From Geothrix fuzhouensis (GTDB taxonomy: Bacteria; Acidobacteriota; Holophagae; Holophagales; Holophagaceae): DNA of 64,000 nt. The stretch's first letter is position 1. Each line of letters opens with the position of its first letter. A program made the translations under genes and the position numbers. The notes under the pieces are model-generated. The model was not told the origin of the DNA, did no database searches, and saw only the letters and a list, made by a program, of their open reading frames with translations. The stretch lies in assembly GCF_024609325.1 (NCBI RefSeq), contig NZ_JANHMQ010000001.1, forward strand, positions 434,001 through 498,000, in the 5' to 3' direction. Shown here one piece after another: positions 44,988 to 55,756 of the stretch.

Positions 44988-45121
44988 CGTCAATTCCTTT
45001 CGGGATCAAGCCATCCTATCGAGAATCGCTGGATCTTTGACCTTGAAACGCCGTATGGGGCTATCAGGCGCGCTTATAGCACCTGACGGTCCCGTGGGCC
45101 TTGTGGGAGACTGGATGTCCC

Positions 45122-46717
45122 ATGACCACCCTCGCCTTGAAGTACCGTCCCCGCCTGCTTTCCGACCTGGTCGGGCAGGAAGGCAGTGTGAAGGCCCTGG
45201 CCAATGCGCTGAAGCGGGCCAAGGAGAGCGGGCGCATCCACCAGGCCTACCTGTTCGCGGGTGTGCGGGGCACGGGCAAGACGAGCACCGCCCGCATCCT
45301 GGCCCGGGCCCTGAACTGCGTGGAGGGCCCCACCGCCACGCCCTGTGGCCTCTGCGGCCCCTGCCGGGCCGCGGAGCAGCCGGATCAGAACCTGGACATC
45401 GTCGAGATCGACGCCGCCAGCCGGGCGTCCGTGGCCGATGCCCGGGCCCTCCGGGAGCAGGTGCAGACGCGTCCCGCCTTCTGCCGCTATCGGGTCTACA
45501 TCATCGACGAAGTCCACATGCTCAGCACCGAGGCCTTCAACGCCCTCCTGAAGGTCATCGAGGAACCGCCACCCCACGCCATCTTCGTCCTGGCCACCAC
45601 CGAGCTGCAGGATGTGCCGGACACCATCAAGAGCCGCGTCCAGATCTTCCCCTTCCGCCTCATCCCCGTGGGGCTCATCGAAGGCCGCCTCAAGCACGTC
45701 TGCGAGCAGGAGGGCGTCGAGGCCGAGAGCGGCAGCCTGCGGCTGGTGGCCGAGGCCGGGCAGGGGTCTATGCGCGACGCCCTCACCATCCTTGACCGGG
45801 TCATCGCCGCGGGTGACGGAAGGGTGCTGGAGGAGTCCGTCCGCGAACAACTGGGCATCGTCAGCGCCCATCTGGTGCAGGGTGTGATGTCCGCGCTGGC
45901 CATTGGTGACTCAGCGGCCTTGGTGGAGGCCTGTCGGGAACTGAACGAGCAGGGCGCCGACTGGGCCACCTTCTGGCGCGAGCTGGTCCTCGCCTTCCGT
46001 GACCGGCTGGAGCAGGAAGCCCGGGCGGCACGCGGCCCGCAGGACCTGCTGCGCTGGGCCCGGATGCTCCACCTTCTGCTGAGCCGGGAGCGGGACCTGC
46101 GGGACAGCAGCCTGCCCAGGGTGGTGGTGGAATTGGCCCTGGTGACCGCCTCCCAGTTACCGCATCTGACGCCGCTGGATGCCCTGGTGTCGGGTGCCCG
46201 GCCCTCAGGCCCGCCGGCCGGTCCGCCTCCGGTCCCTTCCAGGGCCCCCCAGGCCGCGCCGGCGCCTGAGGGGCCTCGCAGGCCCACGCCGGCTGCCCCG
46301 CAAGCCCAGGCCCCGCTGCGGGTCCGGGCGCCCATGCCTCCTGGCGCTTCGGCGTCCCCCGAGCTGCGGATGGCTTGCAGCGAAGCGCTTCGTGCCATCC
46401 CCGGCCTGCGCGCCCTCGGCACCGCCCCCCAGATGGCTTCGGAGCTTCGATGGGAGCCGCCGGTCCTCCGGTTCCGCTTCCCTGGCAATGTCCGGCAGAC
46501 CCTCCAGGACCTGGAGCGGGAACAGGCCAATCCCCACGTGCTGGCTGCGTTGGCCGCCGTGCTGCCAGGTCTGAGGGAACTGGAGATCCGCTTCGAGGGC
46601 GGTACGGAGACAGCTCAGACCGAGCGACCGGAGGATCGCCTGCGGCGGGAACCGGGCTTCCAGGAGCTGTTGCGCCTCAGCGGGGGTGAAGTGCTGGAGA
46701 TCCGGCACGAGGGTTGA
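45122..46717 (+). CDS. dnaX: DNA polymerase III subunits gamma/tau
   Basis: A 531-residue clamp-loader ATPase. The AAA+ domain has KYRPRLLSDLVGQE, Walker A GVRGTGKTSTAR, zinc ligands in CGLCGPCRAAE and its upstream Cys, Walker B IIDEVHML and the sensor TTELQDVPDTIKSR. Domain III follows, then a Pro/Ala-rich linker (about 350-425) and a shortened tau-type C-terminal domain. The ATG at 45122 is supported by the family start. No slippery A run for programmed frameshifting is seen. The stop TGA and the stop of the convergent MoaD-like gene are adjacent in TGATCA. Confidence 0.95.
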   Translation: MTTLALKYRPRLLSDLVGQEGSVKALANALKRAKESGRIHQAYLFAGVRGTGKTSTARILARALNCVEGPTATPCGLCGPCRAAEQPDQNLDIVEIDAASRASVADARALREQVQTRPAFCRYRVYIIDEVHMLSTEAFNALLKVIEEPPPHAIFVLATTELQDVPDTIKSRVQIFPFRLIPVGLIEGRLKHVCEQEGVEAESGSLRLVAEAGQGSMRDALTILDRVIAAGDGRVLEESVREQLGIVSAHLVQGVMSALAIGDSAALVEACRELNEQGADWATFWRELVLAFRDRLEQEARAARGPQDLLRWARMLHLLLSRERDLRDSSLPRVVVELALVTASQLPHLTPLDALVSGARPSGPPAGPPPVPSRAPQAAPAPEGPRRPTPAAPQAQAPLRVRAPMPPGASASPELRMACSEALRAIPGLRALGTAPQMASELRWEPPVLRFRFPGNVRQTLQDLEREQANPHVLAALAAVLPGLRELEIRFEGGTETAQTERPEDRLRREPGFQELLRLSGGEVLEIRHEG

Positions 46718-46939
46718 TCAGCCGCCTGAGACCGGCGGCATGAAGGCCACTTCGTCGCCGTCGGTGAGCGGCGTGCTCCGGTCGGCGAAGGCTTGGTTCA
46801 CCGCGAGCAGGGCGTCCTTGGGCAGGTCCGCGAAGCGCGGGTCTGCCAGCAGGTCACCCAGGGTGGGGACTGCAGGCAGGGCGAGGTCACTGAAACCCAG
46901 GAGGGCGCGATAGCGGGCAAAACATTTGACGGTCAGCAT
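46718..46939 (-). CDS. MoaD/ThiS family sulfur-carrier protein
   Basis: A 73-residue ubiquitin-like protein: MLTVKCFARYRALLGF at the N-terminus, ALLAVNQAFA in the middle, and DGDEVAFMPPVSGG ending in Gly-Gly, the classical MoaD pattern (ExAxxPPVxGG-like). MoaD carries the sulfur for molybdopterin synthase. GGAG six bases before ATG 46939 sets the start. No other molybdopterin gene is close, but the match is better than for the protein at 21440. Confidence 0.88.
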   Translation of the reverse strand: MLTVKCFARYRALLGFSDLALPAVPTLGDLLADPRFADLPKDALLAVNQAFADRSTPLTDGDEVAFMPPVSGG

Positions 46940-46986
46940 GGCCATCTCCAACTCCAAACTACCGTCTTCCGCCGCCGACCTCCAGC

Positions 46987-49900
46987 CTACTTCGGGCTCC
47001 AGGTATGACGGATCTCCCCCGAGGGAAGGAGCGCGGCCCCGGCGCCTTTGCTGGCCCCCAGCTGCAGGATGAAGTCGCCGAAGCGCCACTCCACTTGCCC
47101 GGAGGTGATGCTCAGCTCGCCGCTTTTCCGGTGTGACACCACGAAGGCACTGCGTTGGCCGAACAAGTTGATGCTCTTGCCGAAGGTGACTTCCGTTTCC
47201 GTGGTGCCCATGCTGGTGGTTCGCACGGCCACGTTCACGCGGTCCAGGCCGAGGGATCTCCGCAGCTGCTCCTGCAACGGCGCGAAGGCCAACGTAGAGA
47301 TGAGGCCGGAGCCGGCGCTGGCGATGCCCGAGGTGATGGCGCCCTGGGTGGCGCCGGAAGTGGCGCTGGCGGTACCGACGTTGGCCACGTTGCCAGGGTT
47401 GATGAGGATGGCCACGATCTCGTCCTGGCGCAGGCTCGGCGTGGAACTGGGCACGATGTTCAGGTTGCTCAAAGTGCCGTGGATATCGAGGTTCACCGTA
47501 TAGCCTGGGATGGAGGTGACACTCCCCTGGAGGTTGATGATGGGATCCATGGCGCGGGATTCGGTGAACTTGAGCGAACCCTGGTTCACCACCATGTCCC
47601 CCGCCGGGAAGATGTTGGTGATGCGGCCACCGGGCTGGAAGACCAGGGTGCCCTTGGGGATGGGGTGGGCCAGGGTGCCGAGCACCTGGAAGGCGCCTTC
47701 CGTGTGGCCTTCCAGCTTCAGGAGGTTGGTGTCGAAACTCCAGGGGCTGCGGAGGTCGAGGTCCAATTCCAGCCGGATGCGCTCCAGGGGATCGTCCAGG
47801 TCCAAGCCCACCAGGCCGCCACTGTCGCTGAGCGCGCTGCGAAGGATGAGGTCGGCGAGCTTCACTTCGGTGTGATAGCTCAACCGATCGGCCCGCAACC
47901 GGCCCTTGAGCAGGCCGCTTTCCTCCGTGCCTTCCAGGGTGGCGCGCAGGGTGCCCTGGAGGTCCAGGCCATCGGGCACATCGCGCAGCTGGAAGTTGGC
48001 CAGGGAGGCCTTCAGCGCGTACGTATCCAGACCACCCAGCCGCCAGATGATGCCGCCGGAGACCACCAGGTCACCGTGGGCCAGCGTGCCCCGCAGGGGT
48101 TTGTCCACTGGGATGGAGACGGTGCGGTCCTTGAAAACAACTTCAGCCTGGAGGTCTTCCACGCCTTGATAGCCCCGGAGGTACAGCTGGCCCTTGTCCA
48201 GGGAGAGCGTGCCGTCGAGCTGTGGATTGGCATAGGTCCCATGGACCAGGAGATCGAAGCGGCTGGTTCCTTGGACTCTGACCTCGGAGAGCAGGTTGTA
48301 CTCGTCCACTTCCATCACACGGTCGAAGATGGCTTTGAGGTGGGCCAGATTCGCAGTGCCCTGAGTCTGGAGCCCCAGGGGAGCGGAGGGTGAGAAGGGC
48401 AAAACCCCTGATAGGCGGAGGCCCGCCGCCTGGATGGGGGAGGCGTCCGTGGCGGCCCGGGCACCGCCCTCCAGCGTGATGTCCACTTCCGCACCGGTCG
48501 CATCGCCCTTGAGGGCCGAGGGCTTGACCTGGTGCAGTTCGAATGCGCTGAACTGCGCGGCCAGGCTGTTCAGGGTGCCGGACCAGGTCAACGTCCGACC
48601 GTTCCAGCGGCCCTGGGCGGTGGCTCCCAGGTTCAAGTCCTCCAGCAGGTCATCCGTGAGCCCCCGGGCGAGGAGGTCCGTGTGAGCACTGGCGGGGGAC
48701 ACGTCGAGGGCCAGGCTGCCGACCAGATCGGGTCCATCCCGCCTGGCTTGGGCTTCCACCAGCGGGTGCGCCATGCCTTCGATGCCGAGCCGGCCCTCCA
48801 ACCGGCCTCGCTCCAGCTTCACCGACGCCTCGAGACCCTCCACGCTTCGGCCCTCGAAAAAGACGCGGCCCCGGCTTAACGTGGCCTGGCCTTCGGGCAG
48901 GTCCAGGGCGCCGAACGGGCTGGTGATGGGTCCCAGCAGCCGGGCCTCCACCTGGGCCTGGAGGCGGGGCCCGGGGAGCGCCAGGAGCTGGGAATCCAGG
49001 CGCCCGGATAGATCCACGCGCCAGGTCCAGCGCTGGAAGTCCATGTCGGCCTTGCCGGTCAGGGCCAGGGCGCCTTCGGGGCCGACCTCGGGCGTACCCA
49101 GCTGGTCCAGCTGCTCCCCGATCCGCACATCGTCGAGACGCATGCGGAGGGTGTCCAGGTCCATGGCGAAGTCCGAGGAAGCCGCTGGAATATTGATGCC
49201 GTAAACTTCGCCAGATTCGACTTGGGCCGCGCCCATCATGGTGATGTGGTCGAAGGGGCCCTGGAGACGCACCCAGCCGCCACCGGTTCCCGTGATGGGG
49301 AGTTCCTTCCCTTCGCTGTCCTTCAGGTCGGCGGCCTTCAAGCCTTCAGCCACGGGCAGGCGGAAGGCCGTGAAGCACATATCCATCTGGGGCTGGCCCG
49401 GGGCGGTGCGAGCCCAGGTGAGCCAGAGGTCCCCGCCGCCGCGACCCTCCTCCTTTTTCAGGTCGATGTCCGTGACGCGCAATTCGGTGCCCTGTATTTG
49501 GACCTTGGCTTGGACGCTGTCAGCCATGGCTCCGTGCCAGCGGGGACGAGCCACCTCGACCGAGCCCTCCAGTTCCAGACCTGGACTCCGGCTCCATCGG
49601 ACTTTGGCCTGGGCTTGGGCCTGCCCTTCCATATCCAGGTCCACCACCTTCCAGGCCCGGAGCGCGTCGGCCACCTGGGCCGCACCCACACCCGCGTTCC
49701 CTTCGGCCTCCAGGCGGACCAGTCCGCGAGGGCCAAGGTCAGCCCAACCAGTTCCTTCAGCCTTGAGGTCCTCCAGGTCCAGGTGGAGGCGGTCCAGGGT
49801 GGCCCGGCTGTTTCGCAGGGTGGCCTGCAGGCTTCCAGCCTCCAGTCCATGCTGAGTCAGCCCGAGCTGCACGGCTCCCTGCCAGCGGTCCGGCCGGCTG

Positions 49901-51084
49901 AGGGCGGCGGCATCTCGTGGGCCTTCCACCTGGGCCTTCAGCGTGCCCCTGACGCCGTTGAGTTCTGGCAATCGGAGGAACTTGCCAAGGGCCCCGAGAT
50001 CCATGGCCTGGCCCGAAAGAGTCGCCTTGGCTGGGGTTTTGCGGGACCAGCCTCCCTCCACGGAGAGGTCCCCCTGGGAGGAATGCCACCAGAGGTGGCT
50101 CAACTGAAACCCTTCCAGGTTGCCGCTGCCGCGAACATCGAGGCTGCCGGGGACGAAGGCGCCCTCTGAGGGCCTGAGCCCGGCCCCCTCGGCGCTGACC
50201 GTCCACTGTGGATTCGCCAAGGCGCCATGCACCGAGGCAGTGAGGTCCAGGTTGCCCGTGAGGGGAGGCCGGGCCATGCCGCCCCAGTGAGAGGCCTGGG
50301 CCAGGGCCACGACTCCGGTGAGCTGGGCTTCAAGCCGCTCAGGCCGCTGGGGCGTCTTCGTATCGAACCGCCCGTTCAGGCGGATCTGACTTTCCCCGAG
50401 GCGGATATAGCCCTCCTTGAGGATCACGAGCTTCTCGGAAAGTTCACCGTTCAGATCCAGACGGCCCTTCTCCCAGCCTTTCGGACCTTGTACCAGCAGT
50501 TGGGGGCCCGCCACATCCATCCGCAAGCGGTTGGGTTCTGGGCCCGTGGCCTTTACTTCGAATTGGTAGCGCATGGCTGGCAGGCCCCGCAATGGTTCGG
50601 GGATTTCGATCACGCCTCCCGTGAGGCTGAGCAGGTCCAGCCGCACTTGGGGCAGGGGGCCCTTCCGGGGAGGGTGCTCCTTCAAGTGGATGGCGGACAG
50701 GCCCGCTTCCGTGAGGCGAAGGTGGGGGTGCTCGACTCTGATGGAGAAGAGGTGGGGTGTGGCGGAGAGCAGTGAGGCGAGGTCAGCCTGGACCTCTATT
50801 CTCTGCACCGTAAGCAGATCGCCGCCGAGACGTACGTCCCGCAGGGCGAAGGATCCGAAAAGGGGGTGGACTTCTAACTGGCCGACTTCCAGGGTGAGGC
50901 CGGTCTCATCACGGACCAGGGCGTCGAGCTTTGAGACCGTCCAGCGGGTGACCGCTGGCCGTGTGGCCAACCAAGGCACGATGGTGATGGTGGCGGTGCC
51001 GGCCACCAGAACGTAAGTCACGCGGCGCACCCAGCGGCGGCCCCAGAGCCGTTGCACCGCTAGTTTCGTAGGGTGCCAGACCAT
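46987..51084 (-). CDS. TamB-like translocation and assembly module protein
   Basis: A 1365-residue envelope protein: N-terminal membrane anchor (about residues 21-41), then very long beta-strand repeats of AsmA/TamB type forming a groove across the periplasm, and the C-terminal TamB (DUF490) domain with GSVTSIPGYTVNLDIHGTLSN and LRQDEIVAILINPG, ending in the barrel-interacting strand region. The family moves phospholipids or assists barrel assembly between membranes. The start overlaps the stop of the upstream kinase gene (TGATG). No adjacent Omp85 partner; the one at the window start is a candidate. Confidence 0.92.
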   Translation of the reverse strand: MVWHPTKLAVQRLWGRRWVRRVTYVLVAGTATITIVPWLATRPAVTRWTVSKLDALVRDETGLTLEVGQLEVHPLFGSFALRDVRLGGDLLTVQRIEVQADLASLLSATPHLFSIRVEHPHLRLTEAGLSAIHLKEHPPRKGPLPQVRLDLLSLTGGVIEIPEPLRGLPAMRYQFEVKATGPEPNRLRMDVAGPQLLVQGPKGWEKGRLDLNGELSEKLVILKEGYIRLGESQIRLNGRFDTKTPQRPERLEAQLTGVVALAQASHWGGMARPPLTGNLDLTASVHGALANPQWTVSAEGAGLRPSEGAFVPGSLDVRGSGNLEGFQLSHLWWHSSQGDLSVEGGWSRKTPAKATLSGQAMDLGALGKFLRLPELNGVRGTLKAQVEGPRDAAALSRPDRWQGAVQLGLTQHGLEAGSLQATLRNSRATLDRLHLDLEDLKAEGTGWADLGPRGLVRLEAEGNAGVGAAQVADALRAWKVVDLDMEGQAQAQAKVRWSRSPGLELEGSVEVARPRWHGAMADSVQAKVQIQGTELRVTDIDLKKEEGRGGGDLWLTWARTAPGQPQMDMCFTAFRLPVAEGLKAADLKDSEGKELPITGTGGGWVRLQGPFDHITMMGAAQVESGEVYGINIPAASSDFAMDLDTLRMRLDDVRIGEQLDQLGTPEVGPEGALALTGKADMDFQRWTWRVDLSGRLDSQLLALPGPRLQAQVEARLLGPITSPFGALDLPEGQATLSRGRVFFEGRSVEGLEASVKLERGRLEGRLGIEGMAHPLVEAQARRDGPDLVGSLALDVSPASAHTDLLARGLTDDLLEDLNLGATAQGRWNGRTLTWSGTLNSLAAQFSAFELHQVKPSALKGDATGAEVDITLEGGARAATDASPIQAAGLRLSGVLPFSPSAPLGLQTQGTANLAHLKAIFDRVMEVDEYNLLSEVRVQGTSRFDLLVHGTYANPQLDGTLSLDKGQLYLRGYQGVEDLQAEVVFKDRTVSIPVDKPLRGTLAHGDLVVSGGIIWRLGGLDTYALKASLANFQLRDVPDGLDLQGTLRATLEGTEESGLLKGRLRADRLSYHTEVKLADLILRSALSDSGGLVGLDLDDPLERIRLELDLDLRSPWSFDTNLLKLEGHTEGAFQVLGTLAHPIPKGTLVFQPGGRITNIFPAGDMVVNQGSLKFTESRAMDPIINLQGSVTSIPGYTVNLDIHGTLSNLNIVPSSTPSLRQDEIVAILINPGNVANVGTASATSGATQGAITSGIASAGSGLISTLAFAPLQEQLRRSLGLDRVNVAVRTTSMGTTETEVTFGKSINLFGQRSAFVVSHRKSGELSITSGQVEWRFGDFILQLGASKGAGAALLPSGEIRHTWSPK

Positions 51085-52052
51085 CAGTTTTTTTCACCGC
51101 AGCTGGGACAGATCATGGCCATGCGCGGCAGCTGGCGGTAGCAGAAGCGGCATAGTCTGGCCTGGGTGGCCGCGCGCAGGGTGAGGTGTGGGCCCGAGCT
51201 GTTCGAGGCGAGCACGGCGGTGCCGAGGGGGCGGGTTTCGCGGGCGACGCTATCCTTGAGACGGCGCAGGGCCTCCAGAAAGGCCTGAGCCGACAAGTAG
51301 CGCTCACCGAGATTCACGGCCAGGGCCTTCATGACCACTTCGGAAAAGGCCTTGGGCACGATGGGATTGCGAAGGTGGGGCGCCAGGATCTGCTGGCTGG
51401 TGAAGGCCTGGGCGATCTTGAGGGGATCTGCGTCGTAGAAGGGGACGGTGCCCGTGAGCATCTCGTAGAGGGTGATGCCCAATGACCAGAGGTCGGACTG
51501 GAAGACAGCCCGGCCCCGGAAATGCTCGGGGGCCATGTAGGGCGGCGAGCCGATGCGCGTGGGCGCGTAGGGGACATGCTGCATCTCCAGCACCCGAGAA
51601 GTCCCGAAGTCAGTGACTTTGGCCACGCCCTCGCGGTTCAGGAGAATGTTGGCGGGGCGCAGATCACGGTGGAGGATCTGGTGGCCATGGGCGAAAGCGA
51701 TGGCACTGCAGACATCCAGGCTCACTTCCAGGGCCCGCGCCGGTGGCAGGGTGCGCTCGCGGCGGATGAGGCGATCGAGGCTCTCGCCTTCGATGTATTC
51801 CAGGACCATGAAGAAGATCCCGTTCTTCCGCTCGACGGTGATGAGCTCGACGATGTTCGGATGCTTCAGGCCCGCCATGATGCGGGGCTCCTTCAGCAGA
51901 TCCACGATCTCATCCTGTTGCTGGTGAGGCACTTTCAGGGCCACCTTGCGGTTGACCCAGGTATCCATGGCCAGGTACACGGCCCCGAAACCGCCCGAGC
52001 CGAGGCGGTCCAGGATCTGGTATTTCCCCAGGGTCTGGTCCTTGGATAGCAC
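51084..52052 (-). CDS. Ser/Thr protein kinase with C-terminal zinc ribbon
   Basis: A 322-residue soluble kinase. The Hanks domain has LGSGGFGAVYLAM, Lys in VALKVPHQ, LHRDLRPANILLNREG, VTDFGTSRV and GSPPYMAPEHFRG; all catalytic residues are present (HRD, DFG), though HRDLRPAN has Arg in place of the usual Lys. The tail ends in a zinc ribbon, CRFCYRQL followed by CPSCGEKN. No ATG is suitable; GTG at 52052 has GGAG nine bases upstream and is the first plausible start after the MFS gene ends at 52114. It is coupled to the TamB-like gene, so it may act on envelope assembly. Confidence 0.85.
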   Translation of the reverse strand: MLSKDQTLGKYQILDRLGSGGFGAVYLAMDTWVNRKVALKVPHQQQDEIVDLLKEPRIMAGLKHPNIVELITVERKNGIFFMVLEYIEGESLDRLIRRERTLPPARALEVSLDVCSAIAFAHGHQILHRDLRPANILLNREGVAKVTDFGTSRVLEMQHVPYAPTRIGSPPYMAPEHFRGRAVFQSDLWSLGITLYEMLTGTVPFYDADPLKIAQAFTSQQILAPHLRNPIVPKAFSEVVMKALAVNLGERYLSAQAFLEALRRLKDSVARETRPLGTAVLASNSSGPHLTLRAATQARLCRFCYRQLPRMAMICPSCGEKN

Positions 52053-52113
52053 GGGCGCGGGCTCCGAAGCGATGGATCCAGCATGACCGAAACAGCCCGC
52101 GACTCCTAGGAGC

Positions 52114-53733
52114 CTATTCCAGGATGCGATCCAGGAAGGAGCTCTGGTCGCTCCAGGCAGCTGCCAGGTGCCGGATCCTAGGCCGCGATTCCACGCCGAG
52201 ACTGTAGGCCTTGCTGAGAAACGCCCGATCTTCCATGGTGGCGCGGTGGTGCTGGCGCAGGTGCTCCCCCCAGCTGGAGCTGAGGAAGCTCTCCACGAAC
52301 CGGAGCTGCCCTGGGTCGGGCGGCACCAGATCCTGGAAGAGGGACCACCGCACGGCGCCGTCCCGGATGCGGATGCGGCGGACCTCACGCATGGCCTCCT
52401 GGAATGCGGCCTTGCGCTCCTCTGGGATCCGGTATTCAAGCACCGTGAGGATCGGGCCCTCGTTGGGATGGATGGGACCGGGTGAATGGGGCTGCAGGTG
52501 GTGGGGGCTCAGGTCCAGCGGCTGGTGGAGGGCCTGGATCTTCAAGTGGGCCGTGACTGCCAGCAGCAGTAACATCCCGATGCCCGCCGCCGCATAGGCG
52601 GTGTGGATGCCCCAGTGCTCGCCCACCACGCCCCAGAAGGCCGCTCCACCTGCCATCGCGCCGCCCCAGACCGTGATGTAGACACCCAGGGCCCTGGCCC
52701 GCACCCAGGAAGGCACTGAAAGCTGGACACCTGTGTTGCAGGTGCTCAGCACAGACAGCCACCCGGCCCCGCAGACCAGGAGGGCCAGCCCGACGGAAAG
52801 GGTGTGGGCGACGAAGGCCAGCACCAGCAGGCCCGCCGCGAAGGTGACCGTGGCGGCCGCCATCAGCATGTTTGGCGTGAATTTCCGCCGAAGCGCGGGG
52901 AGGACCAGCGTGGCGCCCACGGCCCCCGCCCCAGTACAGCCCAGCAGCAGACCGAAGGCCGTCGAACCAAGGTGGAGCCGGTGGATGGCCAGGGTGGGCA
53001 GCAGCGAGAAGATCGGGCCCCCGAAGAAGACGAAACCGCCGCCGCGCAGCAGGATTACTTGCAGCGCCTTGCTGTGCCAGGTGTAGCGCAGACCAACTTT
53101 CATGGCGGCAGTGAAACGTTCCGCAGGCAGATCCGTCGTGACGGGTTGGCGCTTCCATCCCTTCAAGACAACGAGCACACCCACGAAGGAGACTGCGTTG
53201 AGAGCGAAGGCCCAGGTGGCGCCCAGCCAGCCCACTACCAGGCCGCCCAGCGCGGGGCCCACCGCGCGACTCACATTGAAACCGGCGCTGTTGAGGGCCA
53301 CCCCCGCGGCGATCTGGTCCTGCGGCACCAGATCCGGTACCGAGGCCTGCCAGGCGGGTGCATTGAGGGCCGCGCCTACTCCCAGCAGCAGCGACATGCT
53401 GATGAGCACGCCCGGGGTCACCAGGTGGAGGGCGGACAGGATGGCCATGACCGCGGCAGCCATGAGCATCCAGGCCTGGGTGGCCAGGAGCAGCCGCCGG
53501 CGGTCGACGATGTCGGCAATGGCGCCGCCGGGCATCGACAGCGCCAGCATGGGCAGGGTAGCCCCCGTCTCGACGAGGCTCATGAGCAGAGGTGACCGGG
53601 TGATCTCCCCCATGAGCCACTTCTCGCCCACGCTCTGGACCCAGGTGCCCACGTTCGAAGCCATGGCCGCAATCCAGATCGCGAAGAAGATCTTGCTGCG
53701 GAGCGGAGCGAAGGGGCCTTTTTCAGCAATCAC
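52114..53733 (-). CDS. MFS transporter (MFS_3/EntS type) with C-terminal extension
   Basis: A 539-residue protein with about twelve membrane helices in residues 10-400; the EntS/DUF894-like signature PGGAIADIVDRRRLLLATQ and WQASVPDLVPQDQIAAGVALNSAGFNVSRAVGPALGG are plain. After a His/Pro-rich linker a soluble domain of about 110 residues follows (LTVLEYRIPEERKAAFQEAM ... RFVESFLSSSWGEHLRQHHR), which resembles a ferredoxin-like ABM-type domain. Efflux of a siderophore or drug is the family's usual role. It is first in a run with the kinase and TamB-like genes. Confidence 0.9.
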   Translation of the reverse strand: MIAEKGPFAPLRSKIFFAIWIAAMASNVGTWVQSVGEKWLMGEITRSPLLMSLVETGATLPMLALSMPGGAIADIVDRRRLLLATQAWMLMAAAVMAILSALHLVTPGVLISMSLLLGVGAALNAPAWQASVPDLVPQDQIAAGVALNSAGFNVSRAVGPALGGLVVGWLGATWAFALNAVSFVGVLVVLKGWKRQPVTTDLPAERFTAAMKVGLRYTWHSKALQVILLRGGGFVFFGGPIFSLLPTLAIHRLHLGSTAFGLLLGCTGAGAVGATLVLPALRRKFTPNMLMAAATVTFAAGLLVLAFVAHTLSVGLALLVCGAGWLSVLSTCNTGVQLSVPSWVRARALGVYITVWGGAMAGGAAFWGVVGEHWGIHTAYAAAGIGMLLLLAVTAHLKIQALHQPLDLSPHHLQPHSPGPIHPNEGPILTVLEYRIPEERKAAFQEAMREVRRIRIRDGAVRWSLFQDLVPPDPGQLRFVESFLSSSWGEHLRQHHRATMEDRAFLSKAYSLGVESRPRIRHLAAAWSDQSSFLDRILE

Positions 53734-53790
53734 GGGTTCAGGCTATCCAGATCACATGCCAAGTGGCACTTGAACATAAGGAAAAGCTTT

Positions 53791-53861
53791 CACCGCCAAG
53801 ACGCCAAGCACGCCAAGAAAAAAACAGTGCTTTTGCGGTTCTTGGCGCTCTTGGCGGTGAT
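53791..53861. repeat. Intergenic palindromic element (family 1)
   Basis: CACCGCCAAGACGCCAAG at the left and CTTGGCGCTCTTGGCGGTG at the right are inverted copies around an A-rich and CAGTGC centre. The element fills the space between the starts-side of the MFS gene and the 3' end of rpoD, ending 11 bases from the rpoD stop, where it could act as a terminator-like hairpin. Confidence 0.85.
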
Positions 53862-53871
53862 CTGCTTTGTT

Positions 53872-55596
<1,725 letters not shown>

Positions 55597-55660
55597 TCGG
55601 ACCTCAAAGAGCGCTGCAGGCATCGGGCCATTGGGGTGGGAAGACCCGGCGGCCGAGGGG

Positions 55661-55693
55661 AAAACAGAACACGGCCAATGTACCGGGCCGTGT
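55661..55693 (-). terminator. Terminator-like hairpin in the rpoD leader
   Basis: On the minus strand ACACGGCC and GGCCGTGT form an eight-pair stem with a nine-base loop, followed by TCTGTTTT. It lies between dnaG and rpoD, just after the candidate rpoD promoter, so it could stop transcripts from dnaG or attenuate rpoD itself. Confidence 0.6.
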
Positions 55694-55705
55694 CCGGAAC
55701 TTTTC

Positions 55706-55733
55706 AGTATAGGGGATCTGCAAATTCAGGCAA
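55706..55733 (-). promoter_or_regulatory. Candidate rpoD promoter
   Basis: Minus strand TTGCCT (55733-55728) and TATACT (55711-55706) with a 16-base spacer. A perfect inverted repeat, GGCCTGATC with GATCAGGCC (55735-55756), lies just upstream, directly after the dnaG stop. Confidence 0.55.
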
Positions 55734-55756
55734 GGGCCTGATCTTCTGATCAGGCC

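Noticed and set aside
45101-46717. Programmed frameshift in dnaX
   Set aside because: No A-rich slippery heptamer with a following stem-loop is seen in the gene; only the tau-like full product is supported.
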